Source: Sulfurimonas lithotrophica (lineage in GTDB: Bacteria > Campylobacterota > Campylobacteria > Campylobacterales > Sulfurimonadaceae). Taken from it: DNA of 64,000 bases. Positions 15,101-23,606 of the stretch are shown piece by piece (the stretch's first letter is position 1; every line of letters starts with the position of its first letter). The notes under the pieces are model-generated. The model saw only the letters and a list, made by a program, of their open reading frames with translations, was not told the DNA's origin and did no database searches. The stretch lies in contig NZ_CP043617.1 of assembly GCF_009258225.1 (NCBI RefSeq), positions 806,001 through 870,000 of the forward strand, in the 5' to 3' direction. The position numbers and the translations under genes are program-made.

Positions 15101-17582
15101 TACAGGTATTATCTCACTAGGACATGACGTGGATGACTTGGATATTGAGATTAAATCTTATAAACCAAGTAAAGATGAGGGTGAAGTTATCCTTTATAAA
15201 GACGGTGTAGAAGTCGGAAGAATCAGCATAGATGATGTATATAACTCTAATGATAATGCAGATACGACAATAACAATAAATGACGGAACAGTATTTGATT
15301 CTTATGAAGTAATTCACACTGGAAATGCTTATGGTTGGGGACACCATAGTCAAGAGTTTAAAGTCGGAGGTGCCGTAGAAAATAACGGTTCTGAAAATAC
15401 AACGCCTGAGGACACTACGGATGCAGTAGATGAAGCTACGGTAGATGCTATCCCTGAGAGTACGGTAGATGAAGATACATCTTATGAATCTGCTGAAAAT
15501 ACGACAGATGAGCAAACTACGGATGCGATAGATGAACAAACGGTAGATGAGGATACTACGGATGCCGTGGCTGAATCAACTGTAGATGAATCAACCGTAG
15601 ATGCGATAGAAGAAGATACGATAGATGAACAAACAACAGAAGCGGTAAGCGAACAAACTACACCTGAAGACACTATAGATGCAGTAGCAGAAGATACTAC
15701 CGATGAAGTTGTAAATACGCCTGCTTCAGAAGAACAAACCGTAGATGAAGATACTACGGATGCAGTAACTATTGAAGATACCGTAGATGAGCAAACTACA
15801 AACGGCGGTGAAGAACAAACTACACCTGAGGATACTACTACAAGCGGTACAGGCGGTAGTATAGATTATGTTAATGAGGATGCAGGACACAGTAATGTAG
15901 TCGGTATCTACATTATAGATGAAAACGGTAACCCTGTTAACGCTCAGGTACTTATCGATAATCAAAATTTACTTGAAGACGGTACACAATTAGCTGATAT
16001 GCTAAGTGATGGTCAGGAGTATGGATTCTTTATTATAGATAACGGTGCCGGTTTCGTTGATGCTAACAGCGTAATTACGTTTGATAACTCTGGAGATAAA
16101 CCTGTATTGCTGGTTAACGGTGAAGCTATTTCAAGTCCTACATTTTATTCTCAAACTGAGCATAACAGTGATGGAGTAGATCACTTTATATTTGAATCAG
16201 ATGGTGAAGGCGGAACTATTATAAGTATAGAAGATTTACCAAATAACGGAGACAAAGATTTTAATGATGTTGTTCTGCATACTGACTTAGATATACAAAA
16301 CGGTGTATTTGAAAATAATGTAAATGAAGATACCGTAGATGAACAAACTACTTATACCGGCATACCTGAGGAAACTACAGATGAGCAAACTTCAGATGCA
16401 GTGGATGAGCAAACTACGGATGAAGATACTACGGATGCGGTAGATGAAGACACTGTAGCAGAAGATACAACGGATGCCGTAGCTGAACAAACAGTAGATG
16501 AAGCTACTACGGATGCAATACCTGAAGTCACAACAGATGAAACAACTGTGGATGCAGTGCCTGAGAGTACAGTAGATGAGGATACGGTAGATGCGATACC
16601 TGAAGATACGGTAGATGAAGACACTATAGATGCAGTGGAAGAAGATACGACTGACGATGTAGTACATACGCCTGCTTCGGATGAAGTTACAACAGATGAG
16701 AGTACGGTAGATGCCGTAGATGAGCAAACTACGGATGAAGATACTACGGATGCGGTAGATGAAGACACTACGGCAGAAGATACGGTAGATGAGATACCGG
16801 AAGATACAACAGATGAATCAACCGTAGATGCAGTTGCAGAAGATACAAGTGATGTTGTAAACACTGAGGCTGAGGCTGAAGAAACTACGGATGAACAGAC
16901 TACAGATGCTGTAGCTGAATCTACGGTGGATGAACAAACTAGAGACTATGTTCCTGAGCAAACAACGGATGCAGTAGTAAATATTGCAGCTACGGCTGAA
17001 GATACCGTTGATGAAGATACTATAGATGCAGTAGAAGAAGATACGACTGACGATGTAGTACATACGCCTGCTTCGGATGAAGTCACAACCGATGAAAATA
17101 CGATAGACGCGGTAGATGAAGATACGACGGCTGAAGATACCGTAGATGAGATACCTGAAGATACTGTTGATGAGCAAACAATAGATGCAGTTGATGAAGA
17201 TACGACTGATGAAGATACAGGTGATAATATAGTTGTAGATACACTTGTCGGAGATTCTGTTACAGAGATAGATTTAAGTGCGATATCTCAAATGAGCGAA
17301 AATGGAGTAAATACACTAGACCTTGGTCAAGGTGCTCAAAACGTCGAGATAACTCTAGAAGATGTTCTGGAGATAACTGATGATAGCAATACAATGCGTA
17401 TTGACGGTGATGAAACCGATAGTGTTGATTTAAATACTACGGGTGAAGATGCCGAGTGGGCTTTAGGTGAGTTTAAAACTGATTCTGAGACAGGTGAAAC
17501 CTACCAAGAATATGTATCTATAGAAGGTGATACTAGCGTAACATTAGAGATTAATACTCAGATACAAGTAGAAGAGTCTTAA
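12177..17582 (+). CDS. LapA-like giant repetitive adhesin with VWA and DUF4114-like domains, type I secreted
   Basis: An 1801-residue, extremely acidic surface protein. Residues 1-110 resemble the LapA retention module that plugs the outer-membrane channel. T111-A-A-G114 matches the di-Ala site cut by LapG-type periplasmic proteases, at the position seen in LapA. Thr/Asp/Glu-rich 13-residue repeats fill residues about 175-645, 890-960, 1075-1225 and 1385-1680, almost free of Lys and Arg. A von Willebrand A domain lies at about 655-880 with MIDAS DxSxS at D666-S668-S670. A beta-rich domain follows at about 962-1072, then a DUF4114-like domain near 1228-1375 (ending GDKDFNDVVLHTD). The last 110 residues look like a type I secretion C-terminus. 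It has no Sec signal. The five-gene operon opposite encodes its probable exporter. Intact, single frame; repeats differ in codon choice. Confidence 0.88.
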   Translation: MSAVIGKITNIDGGKFYIKSEDGSLREVTEGYEIHEGESLVGADSNSGIDSVIISLEDGSDVVVLGNQEQLFDTMLTQPAFSEPEVATNNGAIENLMEEYGEDIDVEDIETAAGEEAVESSEGGEADFADFNGASTDIKADLRDVRFNANQERVSEEEKEKNDEEPIVDFSDVAAEDTTPEDTTPDIPEDTVAEDTIPPTPEDTLAEDTRYQVEEDTTDGVVNTPASGEDTTDETTTDATAESTVDETTTDAIPENTTAESTVDAVDEDTGDVVNTEAQAEQTVDEDTIDAVAEDTTPEDTTDAVAEDTTDEATTDEVPENTIDEATIDAIPEDTTENVVHTAAQPEDTTDEQTTDAVDEVTTDAIVNVAASDEVTTDEIIHVAASDEVTTDESTVDAVAEDTSDVINTEAQAEQTVDEDTVDAVAEDTTDEATTDAVNEQTTDEATVDEVPESTVDENTIDAVAEDTTDEATVDEVPESTVDEDTTDAIPESTVDENVITEARPEATVLSYEIISQRPEDTEPESTIDAVAEETTDEDTVDAVPESTTDEVVNTPASDEATTDEDTTDATPENTVDEATVDAVPESTVDEATTDAQPEQTVDEDTSIPEDTVDEQTVEATDEQTQDVPESTEVRTETLVEASDIIYLPNDDGSTGQDTNLVITLDVSGSMSGPQWGGVVELEDGTTTTRFEIAKESLITTIKSYQDSGDVDVNLTLFGKNAENIGWMNGDDAIDYINSLTMSADGYHIYQDGSELSISTLNTDYYDGITATDDIDFSGHDADKTVGFFISDGKPNDNSWRVDSNYDSAIQDWKSFVENNIDELNVIGVGEGADADYLNIIQTESGETAIMITDDTKLGDALEEIVVDTTPVVDEAAMIEAGYVLNADGKWVSVTTEIVNNTTEDTTDATPEQTIDEQTQDAQVEDTTDEQTTDAVAENTTDAVDESTTDESTIDEDTYDNSGADTSNLNHKGDSTGIISLGHDVDDLDIEIKSYKPSKDEGEVILYKDGVEVGRISIDDVYNSNDNADTTITINDGTVFDSYEVIHTGNAYGWGHHSQEFKVGGAVENNGSENTTPEDTTDAVDEATVDAIPESTVDEDTSYESAENTTDEQTTDAIDEQTVDEDTTDAVAESTVDESTVDAIEEDTIDEQTTEAVSEQTTPEDTIDAVAEDTTDEVVNTPASEEQTVDEDTTDAVTIEDTVDEQTTNGGEEQTTPEDTTTSGTGGSIDYVNEDAGHSNVVGIYIIDENGNPVNAQVLIDNQNLLEDGTQLADMLSDGQEYGFFIIDNGAGFVDANSVITFDNSGDKPVLLVNGEAISSPTFYSQTEHNSDGVDHFIFESDGEGGTIISIEDLPNNGDKDFNDVVLHTDLDIQNGVFENNVNEDTVDEQTTYTGIPEETTDEQTSDAVDEQTTDEDTTDAVDEDTVAEDTTDAVAEQTVDEATTDAIPEVTTDETTVDAVPESTVDEDTVDAIPEDTVDEDTIDAVEEDTTDDVVHTPASDEVTTDESTVDAVDEQTTDEDTTDAVDEDTTAEDTVDEIPEDTTDESTVDAVAEDTSDVVNTEAEAEETTDEQTTDAVAESTVDEQTRDYVPEQTTDAVVNIAATAEDTVDEDTIDAVEEDTTDDVVHTPASDEVTTDENTIDAVDEDTTAEDTVDEIPEDTVDEQTIDAVDEDTTDEDTGDNIVVDTLVGDSVTEIDLSAISQMSENGVNTLDLGQGAQNVEITLEDVLEITDDSNTMRIDGDETDSVDLNTTGEDAEWALGEFKTDSETGETYQEYVSIEGDTSVTLEINTQIQVEES
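12702..14080 (+). repeat. Block 1 of 39-bp (13-aa) tandem repeats in the adhesin
   Basis: Degenerate tandem units with the protein consensus T-D-A-V-(P/A)-E-(D/S/N/Q)-T-(T/V)-D-E-x-T, interrupted by short NVVNTPAS-like inserts. The protein pattern is far more constant than the DNA, where Thr and Asp codons vary freely. Confidence 0.85.
14880..15055 (+). repeat. Block 2 of the adhesin 13-aa repeats
   Basis: A short block of the same Thr/Asp/Glu repeat joining the VWA domain to the following beta-rich domain. Confidence 0.8.
15390..15845 (+). repeat. Block 3 of the adhesin 13-aa repeats
   Basis: Same repeat type, linking the beta-rich domain at residues 962-1072 to the DUF4114-like domain. 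Confidence 0.82.
16317..17226 (+). repeat. Block 4 of the adhesin 13-aa repeats
   Basis: Same repeat type between the DUF4114-like domain and the C-terminal secretion region. It contains a longer near-duplicate: a VEEDTTDDVVHTPASDEVT stretch occurs at about 16636-16695 and again at 17029-17088. Confidence 0.82.
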
Positions 17583-17591
17583 GACTCTTTT
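17572..17591. terminator. Terminator overlapping the adhesin stop codon
   Basis: AAGAGTCTT/AAGACTCTT is an 18-base perfect palindrome with the TAA stop at its centre, followed on the + strand by TTTT-rich sequence. It ends 10 bases before the convergent LuxR-type gene and could serve both strands. Confidence 0.6.
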
Positions 17592-17600
17592 ACGTTTTAA

Positions 17601-18206
17601 CTACTTTAATAATAAAACCAAAGAAATTCTGTCATTAACATGAAGTTTAGAAAATATTGAACTTATATGTGCTTTTACCGTTCTTGTTGTAATACCAAGT
17701 TCATTTGCAATAGCGTCGTTCGTTAAACCTTCAAGTACCAACAATACTACATCTCTTTCTTTTAATGTTAATCTTGATTCTATCAACTCGGCAGCATCCG
17801 AATTAATTGAGGTTTTTTTTGTAGATTTTACAAGTGCGGCAGTAAGTTCAGGATAAGTCCAAGTTTTATTTTCTTTTACGGTATCTACAAGTTGGTTAAA
17901 GTGTTTTAGAAGCATTTTGGAGTTTCCATATGCTTTTACTCCGTTTTTTATAAGTATTTTTCCCGTAGCAATTGCGGGCGAGCGTTCTAAAACTACGCTG
18001 TAGTAAGGAAGGGTTTTAGAAGATATTAGAGTATTTAAGTCATGTGCAATACTATCGTAATCACATACTAAAATAAACTTTTCAATATTTTTGATTTCAT
18101 TGTTAAGAGATTCTATATCATAACATGACTTGAAGTCTTGTGTATTGTATTTATTTCTCCATTCATTGATAGTATTTTCATCTGAACTAAAAAAAATAAT
18201 CTGCAT
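17601..18206 (-). CDS. LuxR-family transcription regulator with receiver-like N-terminus
   Basis: 201 residues. The C-terminal 65 are a clear LuxR/NarL-type HTH: LTLKERDVVLLVLEGLTNDAIANELGI, then TTRTVKAHISSIFSKL. The N-terminal 120 resemble a response-regulator receiver fold (FILVCDYDS would be the phosphoacceptor strand) but lack the usual N-terminal acidic pair, so it may be a pseudo-receiver not controlled by a histidine kinase. It is the last gene of the type I secretion operon, four bases after the HlyD gene, and convergent with the adhesin gene. Control of the adhesin or its exporter is the natural inference, as with CsgD/VpsT-like regulators of biofilm genes, but the target is not shown. 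Confidence 0.8.
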   Translation of the reverse strand: MQIIFFSSDENTINEWRNKYNTQDFKSCYDIESLNNEIKNIEKFILVCDYDSIAHDLNTLISSKTLPYYSVVLERSPAIATGKILIKNGVKAYGNSKMLLKHFNQLVDTVKENKTWTYPELTAALVKSTKKTSINSDAAELIESRLTLKERDVVLLVLEGLTNDAIANELGITTRTVKAHISSIFSKLHVNDRISLVLLLK

Positions 18207-18210
18207 CTAT

Positions 18211-19566
18211 CTACCTCTCTGAGAATACATACTGTTTAGATTTTAAAATAGGTTTTAAAATATACTGCATGATTGTTTTTTTACCGGTTACAATATCAAC
18301 GCTAACCGTCATACCCGGAATGATTTTTAAAGGATGCTCTTTTGTGCCTAAATAATTCTTTTCCGTTTCTATATTGATAAGATAAAAAGTATTTTCTTCT
18401 TTATCGGTTATGGTATCGGGAGAGATATTGACTATTTTTCCTACAAGACCGCCGTGTATTGCAAAATCATAAGCAGATACTTTTACTTTTGCTTTTGCTC
18501 CGGGATGTAAAAATGCTATATCGCTAGGTTTTATTTTTACCTCTAAATACAGCTTTTCATTTGTAGGGACTATCTCAACCAAATCCGCACCGGGCTTTAT
18601 AACACCGCCAATCGTGTTTACGTATAATTTTTGTACTATTCCATCTACAGGCGAGGTAACGACTGTTCTTTTTACTTCATCGCTATACGCGACCTGTTGT
18701 GTTTGAAGCCTTAGAATTTCAGCTGTTACTTCATTTAATTCTTTTTTTGCGGTATTAATGAAGAGTTGTTTATTTTCAATTCTTTTTTGTCTAAACTCTT
18801 TTATGGTTGATTCAATACGCGGAAGTGAAAGCTTGGCAGCTTCAATATCATTCTCTATACCGTTTGCTTCACGTTTTAGTTTTAAAAAATCAACCTTACT
18901 CTTTACACCTTCACGAACCATAGGTGCGGTCATAGCTATCTCTTGCGATACGTACTCAAGTGATACGTTTAAAGATTTTAACTTTGCTTTTGCCTCTTTA
19001 TATTCTTGTTTTTTTTGTTCTATCTGTTGTACTATAACATTGTCTTTTGCTTCAAATTCTATTTTATTGGATTCATAAAGATTTTTAGCCAGTGCTATTT
19101 GTCTATTTAGTTCCGGATTATCCGTAAGTTCACTTTTAAACTCTTCTTGATTAGCTTCAGCTTCTAGTCTATACTTTTTGGCAAGTAGTTCTTCATACTT
19201 CATTTTATTTGTTTCAGATTTTGAAAGAGACTCGGCATTGTTGATTTTTAATATTTTATCGCCTTTTTTTATTGTTTGACCTTCGTGAACAAAAATAGAC
19301 TCTACTATACCGCCTTCAAGATTTTGAATAATTTGATTTTGCCCATATGGTACTACATCGCCGTCTCCACGTGTAATCTCATCTATTTTGGCTAAAGAAG
19401 CCCAGATAATAAAAACTACTATAGTTATCAACCATATTTTTATAATAGCACTAACTCTGGTTGGTGTATGTTCTAAAATAGCAGAGCTAAGGCTCTGCAT
19501 AAATTCATAATCTTTATCAGTATATTCTACAGGTTTATTGTTTTTGCTCAACTTTGTTGCCTCCAC
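18211..19566 (-). CDS. lapC: HlyD-family periplasmic adaptor of the type I secretion system (LapC-like)
   Basis: 451 residues with the membrane-fusion-protein layout: cytosolic N-terminus, one membrane helix at about residues 42-62 (IIKIWLITIVVFIIWASLAK), lipoyl/barrel start (GDVVPYGQNQIIQNLEGGIVESIFVHEGQTIKKGDKIL), long coiled coil about residues 115-295, and the return strand (VTSPVDGIVQKLYVNTIGGVIKPGADLVEIVP). It bridges the inner-membrane ABC transporter and the TolC-type channel. Its gene starts 32 bases inside the end of the transporter gene, so the two are coupled. Given the LapA-like adhesin next door, LapC is the fitting name. Confidence 0.92.
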   Translation of the reverse strand: MEATKLSKNNKPVEYTDKDYEFMQSLSSAILEHTPTRVSAIIKIWLITIVVFIIWASLAKIDEITRGDGDVVPYGQNQIIQNLEGGIVESIFVHEGQTIKKGDKILKINNAESLSKSETNKMKYEELLAKKYRLEAEANQEEFKSELTDNPELNRQIALAKNLYESNKIEFEAKDNVIVQQIEQKKQEYKEAKAKLKSLNVSLEYVSQEIAMTAPMVREGVKSKVDFLKLKREANGIENDIEAAKLSLPRIESTIKEFRQKRIENKQLFINTAKKELNEVTAEILRLQTQQVAYSDEVKRTVVTSPVDGIVQKLYVNTIGGVIKPGADLVEIVPTNEKLYLEVKIKPSDIAFLHPGAKAKVKVSAYDFAIHGGLVGKIVNISPDTITDKEENTFYLINIETEKNYLGTKEHPLKIIPGMTVSVDIVTGKKTIMQYILKPILKSKQYVFSER

Positions 19567-21709
19567 CTTGTAGTTTTAAAAGTGCTTCCTCTTTTGGAGC
19601 GTCTATAAAAACTTTACCTTCATTGAGTACGATTACTCTCTCGACTATTTTTAAAATCGTCATTTTTTGTGTAACTATAATCGATGTTTTATCTTTTAAA
19701 TTTGTTTCTAAATTATCAAGCAGTTTAGATTCGGTTATTTGATCCATAGCATTTGTAGGCTCATCCATAAGCATAATAGGTGCATCAAGTAAGAAAGCAC
19801 GTGCAATACCTATACTTTGTCTCTGTCCGCCTGAGAGTCCTTGACCGCGTTCGCCTACAGGCATCTCGTACCCTTTTGGATGTTTTTTTATAAACTCCGA
19901 AGTTCCGCTTACTTCTGCTGCTTTTATCATTGCAACATCGGATGCATGGGACGCACGAAAAGTTATGTTGTCTTTAACCGTGCCGCGAAATAGCATAATA
20001 TCTTGAGATACATAACCGATATTTTTTCTTAAATCTGCAGGATCTATCTGTTTAATATCGATTCCGTCTATTAAAATTTGACCCGAGTCCGGTTCATACA
20101 GCCCTAATAACAACTTTTGAATTGTACTTTTTCCGCTTCCTATTCGACCTATAATAGCGATATTTTCACCCGGATTTATAATAAAAGAAACATTTTTAAG
20201 TGCAGGAATTTCAGTATTTGGATAAGTAAAAGTTACATCTACAAACTCTATATGCCCGCTGAATTTAGGACGTTCAACAAACTTTTTACCGCTAGGTCTC
20301 TCTGTTGGTTTGGATATTATGTCATTTAGAGTCTCATAAGAGGTTTTAGTATCTTCATAGTTAGTCATAAGAGCAGCTACTTGACCCATAGGTGCAAGTG
20401 TACGTGATGTTAGTATAACTATAGCAATTAGTCCACCCATGGAGAGTTCGAAGTCTTGAATAAGATATACGCCGTAAATAATTATCATAACTGTATTTAG
20501 CTGAATAAGTAGTTGAGTTACGGTTGGAATTGAAGCGGAGAGTAAACGTGATTTTAAACTCTTACCTGCTATCTCTCCTGTAGATTCTTCCCATTTATAT
20601 TGAACTTGATTAATAGTTCCCAGTGTTTTTAAAGTCTCGATATTATTTAGAGTTTCGATTAAGATAGAGTTCTTTTTGGCATTGGCTTCGTGTGTACTCT
20701 CTATACTTTTTCTAAGAGGGTTTTTTATAAAAAAAGCGTAAGCCAATATTAAAAACATAGTAACCATAGGTATAAAAACTATACTTCCGCCTATGTATCC
20801 GATAACTGCCAAAAATATAACGGCAAACGGCAAGTCGATAATAGCTGCCATTGTAGCATTTGTCAAAAAGCTTCTGATTGAATCGAAATCTTTTAAGTTT
20901 GATGAAAAAGAACCAACGGATGCAGGATGGTGTGCCATTTTTAAATCCAACACTTTTTCAAAGATGATTGAGGACATAATTATGTCGCTTTTTTTAGCGG
21001 CAGTCTCCAGCAAAAAAGTCCGGGTAAATTTTAAAAACGTATCTATACCGTATATGATTGCAACACCTATTGCAAAAACCCATAAAGTCTCTATGGCATT
21101 ATTTGGTACGACTCTGTCATATACGTTCATAGTAAAAAGCGGAGATGCAAGTACAAAAATATTTATAAGTAAAGATGCATATATAACGTCTTTATATATA
21201 GGCAATGATAGCTTTATAGTGCTCCAAAACCAATGTTTCTGGTTTAGATGAAGTGTCCTTGTATTATCGTCTGTATATTCATACGCTTTTTTTATCATAA
21301 AACCAAAGCCGATATACTCATCCTCAAGTACGTCTAAATCAACCCATTGCTCAACCGCTTCATCGGTCGGCATGATTATTTTTGCTTGTGTTCTGTCCTC
21401 GCTAAATCTTTCTAATATACAGGCACTTTGATTTGACAAGAGTATTATCATAGGAAGCTGAAGAGTCGATATATGAGATAGCGGTCGTCTTATTAGAGAT
21501 GATTTTAATCCCGCTCTTTCGGCTGCACGTGAAAAAAGACCTTTTGCATTGTTTATTGAAAAAAGTTCGGGTGTTTCATGCCCCGGTTCCGTCGGTAGTC
21601 CGGCTGATAAAGCTTCAGCCGAAAACGGTTTATGATATAACTTTGTAAATAGTACTAAACAATCTAAAAGCGAATCCATTCTTAGATTGTCAGCTTCAGC
21701 TATTAACAT
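19535..21709 (-). CDS. lapB: Type I secretion ABC transporter, permease-ATPase fusion (LapB-like)
   Basis: 724 residues. Residues 1-135 form a C39-like domain without the catalytic Cys motif, as in RTX and LapA exporters, where it binds the substrate and does not cut it. Membrane segments lie around residues 165-430 (for example IYKDVIYASLLINIFVLASPLFTMNVYDRVVP). The nucleotide-binding domain has Walker A GRIGSGKST, Q-loop, signature LSGGQRQ, Walker B IMLMDEP and a degenerate H-loop (VTQKM in place of His). The missing His in the switch is worth noting, although it is common in the LapB group as far as I recall. It should move the unfolded adhesin across both membranes with the HlyD and TolC partners. 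Confidence 0.92.
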   Translation of the reverse strand: MLIAEADNLRMDSLLDCLVLFTKLYHKPFSAEALSAGLPTEPGHETPELFSINNAKGLFSRAAERAGLKSSLIRRPLSHISTLQLPMIILLSNQSACILERFSEDRTQAKIIMPTDEAVEQWVDLDVLEDEYIGFGFMIKKAYEYTDDNTRTLHLNQKHWFWSTIKLSLPIYKDVIYASLLINIFVLASPLFTMNVYDRVVPNNAIETLWVFAIGVAIIYGIDTFLKFTRTFLLETAAKKSDIIMSSIIFEKVLDLKMAHHPASVGSFSSNLKDFDSIRSFLTNATMAAIIDLPFAVIFLAVIGYIGGSIVFIPMVTMFLILAYAFFIKNPLRKSIESTHEANAKKNSILIETLNNIETLKTLGTINQVQYKWEESTGEIAGKSLKSRLLSASIPTVTQLLIQLNTVMIIIYGVYLIQDFELSMGGLIAIVILTSRTLAPMGQVAALMTNYEDTKTSYETLNDIISKPTERPSGKKFVERPKFSGHIEFVDVTFTYPNTEIPALKNVSFIINPGENIAIIGRIGSGKSTIQKLLLGLYEPDSGQILIDGIDIKQIDPADLRKNIGYVSQDIMLFRGTVKDNITFRASHASDVAMIKAAEVSGTSEFIKKHPKGYEMPVGERGQGLSGGQRQSIGIARAFLLDAPIMLMDEPTNAMDQITESKLLDNLETNLKDKTSIIVTQKMTILKIVERVIVLNEGKVFIDAPKEEALLKLQGGGNKVEQKQ

Positions 21710-21727
21710 ATATTTCCCTTATTCAAA

Positions 21728-23590
21728 TTATTTATATAGTTTTTTTACAACAATATCCACGCGATTATTTTTCTCTATCGCTTCATCAAGTTCCCTACTA
21801 AACATAGGTGCTTTGTCACTGTTAGCGTGTATTTTAATATTTTCCTCTTTAGCACCGGCTTTAACAAGTTGGTCTTTTACGTATATAGCTCTTTGTTTTG
21901 AGAGTTCAATCTTATCAAGGTCACTCATCTTAGCATCATCTACGTTTCCTAATATATCAAACTTCAAATACTCAAATCCGTAAGGGGAAATTTGTTGTAC
22001 TAAACCGTTGAGTTTTAATGTACCCTCTTCGTTAAGTGCCGTTGCATTATTATCATCTGTATCGTTTGTGTAAAAACCTGTATATCTTTCGATTTTTAAG
22101 GTATCCTCAAATACAAACTTACATCCGTATATATTTCTCATTTTATCGTTTAAAGAGTTGCTACATAGATCATACTCATCAACTATTAAGTCTAAATCTT
22201 TATCATACGAAATAGGCAGACTATCCATATTTTGAGGTGTTTTACCGTTTAGTCCGACGTTTGAATAAACTATGTCAGTATTACCTAAAACAGTCTGAAC
22301 AAGTGTCCCCATAGCATCTAAAATTCTGTATTTTGCAAAAAGCATAGAGTATTGTGTATTGATAATCTGCTGTTTTGCACCTATAAAGTCATTTTGGGCA
22401 GATAACAAGTCAAGTAAAGAACGACGACCTAAGTCATACTCTTTAGCATATAAAGTAAGTGTTTTAAACGAGAATTTTTTGTATTCGTTTAGATGCTCTA
22501 ATTGATCGCCCAGTTTTTCATTAGCAGCCCATGATAAGTTAAGTCCTTCTAAAACTTGTCTTCTTAAGTCGTTTTTATTCTCAACTTCCTGATGAATTTT
22601 TGATACGCTTTGTTGAACTCTGGCTTCGTCTGAAAAACCGTTAAATAGGTTGTATCTTAGATACGCCATCGCACGTAATCTTTCATCTTTTCCCTGGATA
22701 CCCGAGAGATTTTTATTCATATTTTGAGATATTTCAATATCTATAGTCGGATAATAAGCAGATTTTTGTTGTTTATATCCCGCTTGTGCCAGTTTAACAT
22801 TATATGCAGCTACTAAAAGTGAAGGGTTGTTTTGTATAGAATATTGTGCAGCTTCTTCTATGCTACCCGGCAGGGCAACGTTTAAAACAGGTTTTTGCAT
22901 CTTATCAACATCTAAATAGCGTCCAAAAACTCTTTGCATATTATATGTAACATCTAGCAGGGTGTTTTCTTGAACTACATAGTTTGATTTTGCCAAAGAT
23001 AAAGATGATTCGATTTTATTTACTTCCGAGAGAGTAGTTAAACCTGCATCGTAGAGTTTTTGCACTTTTTTAAATATCTCTTCGTTTATATCCACATTTG
23101 CTTGAGCTGTTTCTAAAAGTTCTTTGTTTCTCATAACTTGAAGATATGCATCTACCATCTTAAAAGATATATCGTTTACATTTTCTATATAACTGTATGC
23201 AGCTGAAGTTGTACGATGCTGTTGTTGAGATATTTTATTTGTAGTCGAAAAACCGTTGAAAACATTTTGGGTAAAAGTTAGGGAATTTTGATAAACAGAA
23301 AGCGTATTACTGTTTGTTATATTCGGTCCGCCTTTTTCTATTAAAGTGGAAGCTCCGCTATAATCGGTTTTTTTCTGATTGTTTTCAACTCCAACGCCTA
23401 TAGATAAATCAAGCGTAGGATAATACTCCGATTCTGCTATTTTTATATCTTCTTTTGTAGCATTATAGTTTTTAAGACGCTCTTGTACAGTAGGGTTTGT
23501 GTTTATAACTTCTTCAACAGTTGTTCTTAAGTCCTGTGCGCTAAGTAGTGTTACTAAACTTAGCGGTAAAAAGATTAGTTTTTTATTCAT
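21728..23590 (-). CDS. lapE: TolC-family outer membrane channel fused to an OmpA-like C-terminus (LapE-like)
   Basis: 620 residues. A signal peptide (KLIFLPLSLVTLLSA) is followed by two TolC/OEP halves at about residues 20-430 with the usual long helices and SLVTQ-like strands. Beyond the normal TolC end lies a Ca-binding-like DKDLDLIVDEYDLCSNS segment and then about 110 residues with OmpA-like peptidoglycan-binding features: LSKQRAIYVKDQLVKAGAKEENIKIHANSDKAP and NNRVDIVVKKL. TolC proteins are about 430-500 residues, so this extension is unusual and would tether the channel to the cell wall. It sits 18 bases upstream of lapB and 16 bases after the OmpA-like gene. Confidence 0.88.
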   Translation of the reverse strand: MNKKLIFLPLSLVTLLSAQDLRTTVEEVINTNPTVQERLKNYNATKEDIKIAESEYYPTLDLSIGVGVENNQKKTDYSGASTLIEKGGPNITNSNTLSVYQNSLTFTQNVFNGFSTTNKISQQQHRTTSAAYSYIENVNDISFKMVDAYLQVMRNKELLETAQANVDINEEIFKKVQKLYDAGLTTLSEVNKIESSLSLAKSNYVVQENTLLDVTYNMQRVFGRYLDVDKMQKPVLNVALPGSIEEAAQYSIQNNPSLLVAAYNVKLAQAGYKQQKSAYYPTIDIEISQNMNKNLSGIQGKDERLRAMAYLRYNLFNGFSDEARVQQSVSKIHQEVENKNDLRRQVLEGLNLSWAANEKLGDQLEHLNEYKKFSFKTLTLYAKEYDLGRRSLLDLLSAQNDFIGAKQQIINTQYSMLFAKYRILDAMGTLVQTVLGNTDIVYSNVGLNGKTPQNMDSLPISYDKDLDLIVDEYDLCSNSLNDKMRNIYGCKFVFEDTLKIERYTGFYTNDTDDNNATALNEEGTLKLNGLVQQISPYGFEYLKFDILGNVDDAKMSDLDKIELSKQRAIYVKDQLVKAGAKEENIKIHANSDKAPMFSRELDEAIEKNNRVDIVVKKLYK

Positions 23591-23606
23591 AATATTCCTT
23601 TTTTAA

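Noticed and set aside
12702-17226. Tandem repeats as a CRISPR array
   Set aside because: The repeats are coding, have no constant spacer and vary in DNA sequence; no cas genes are present.
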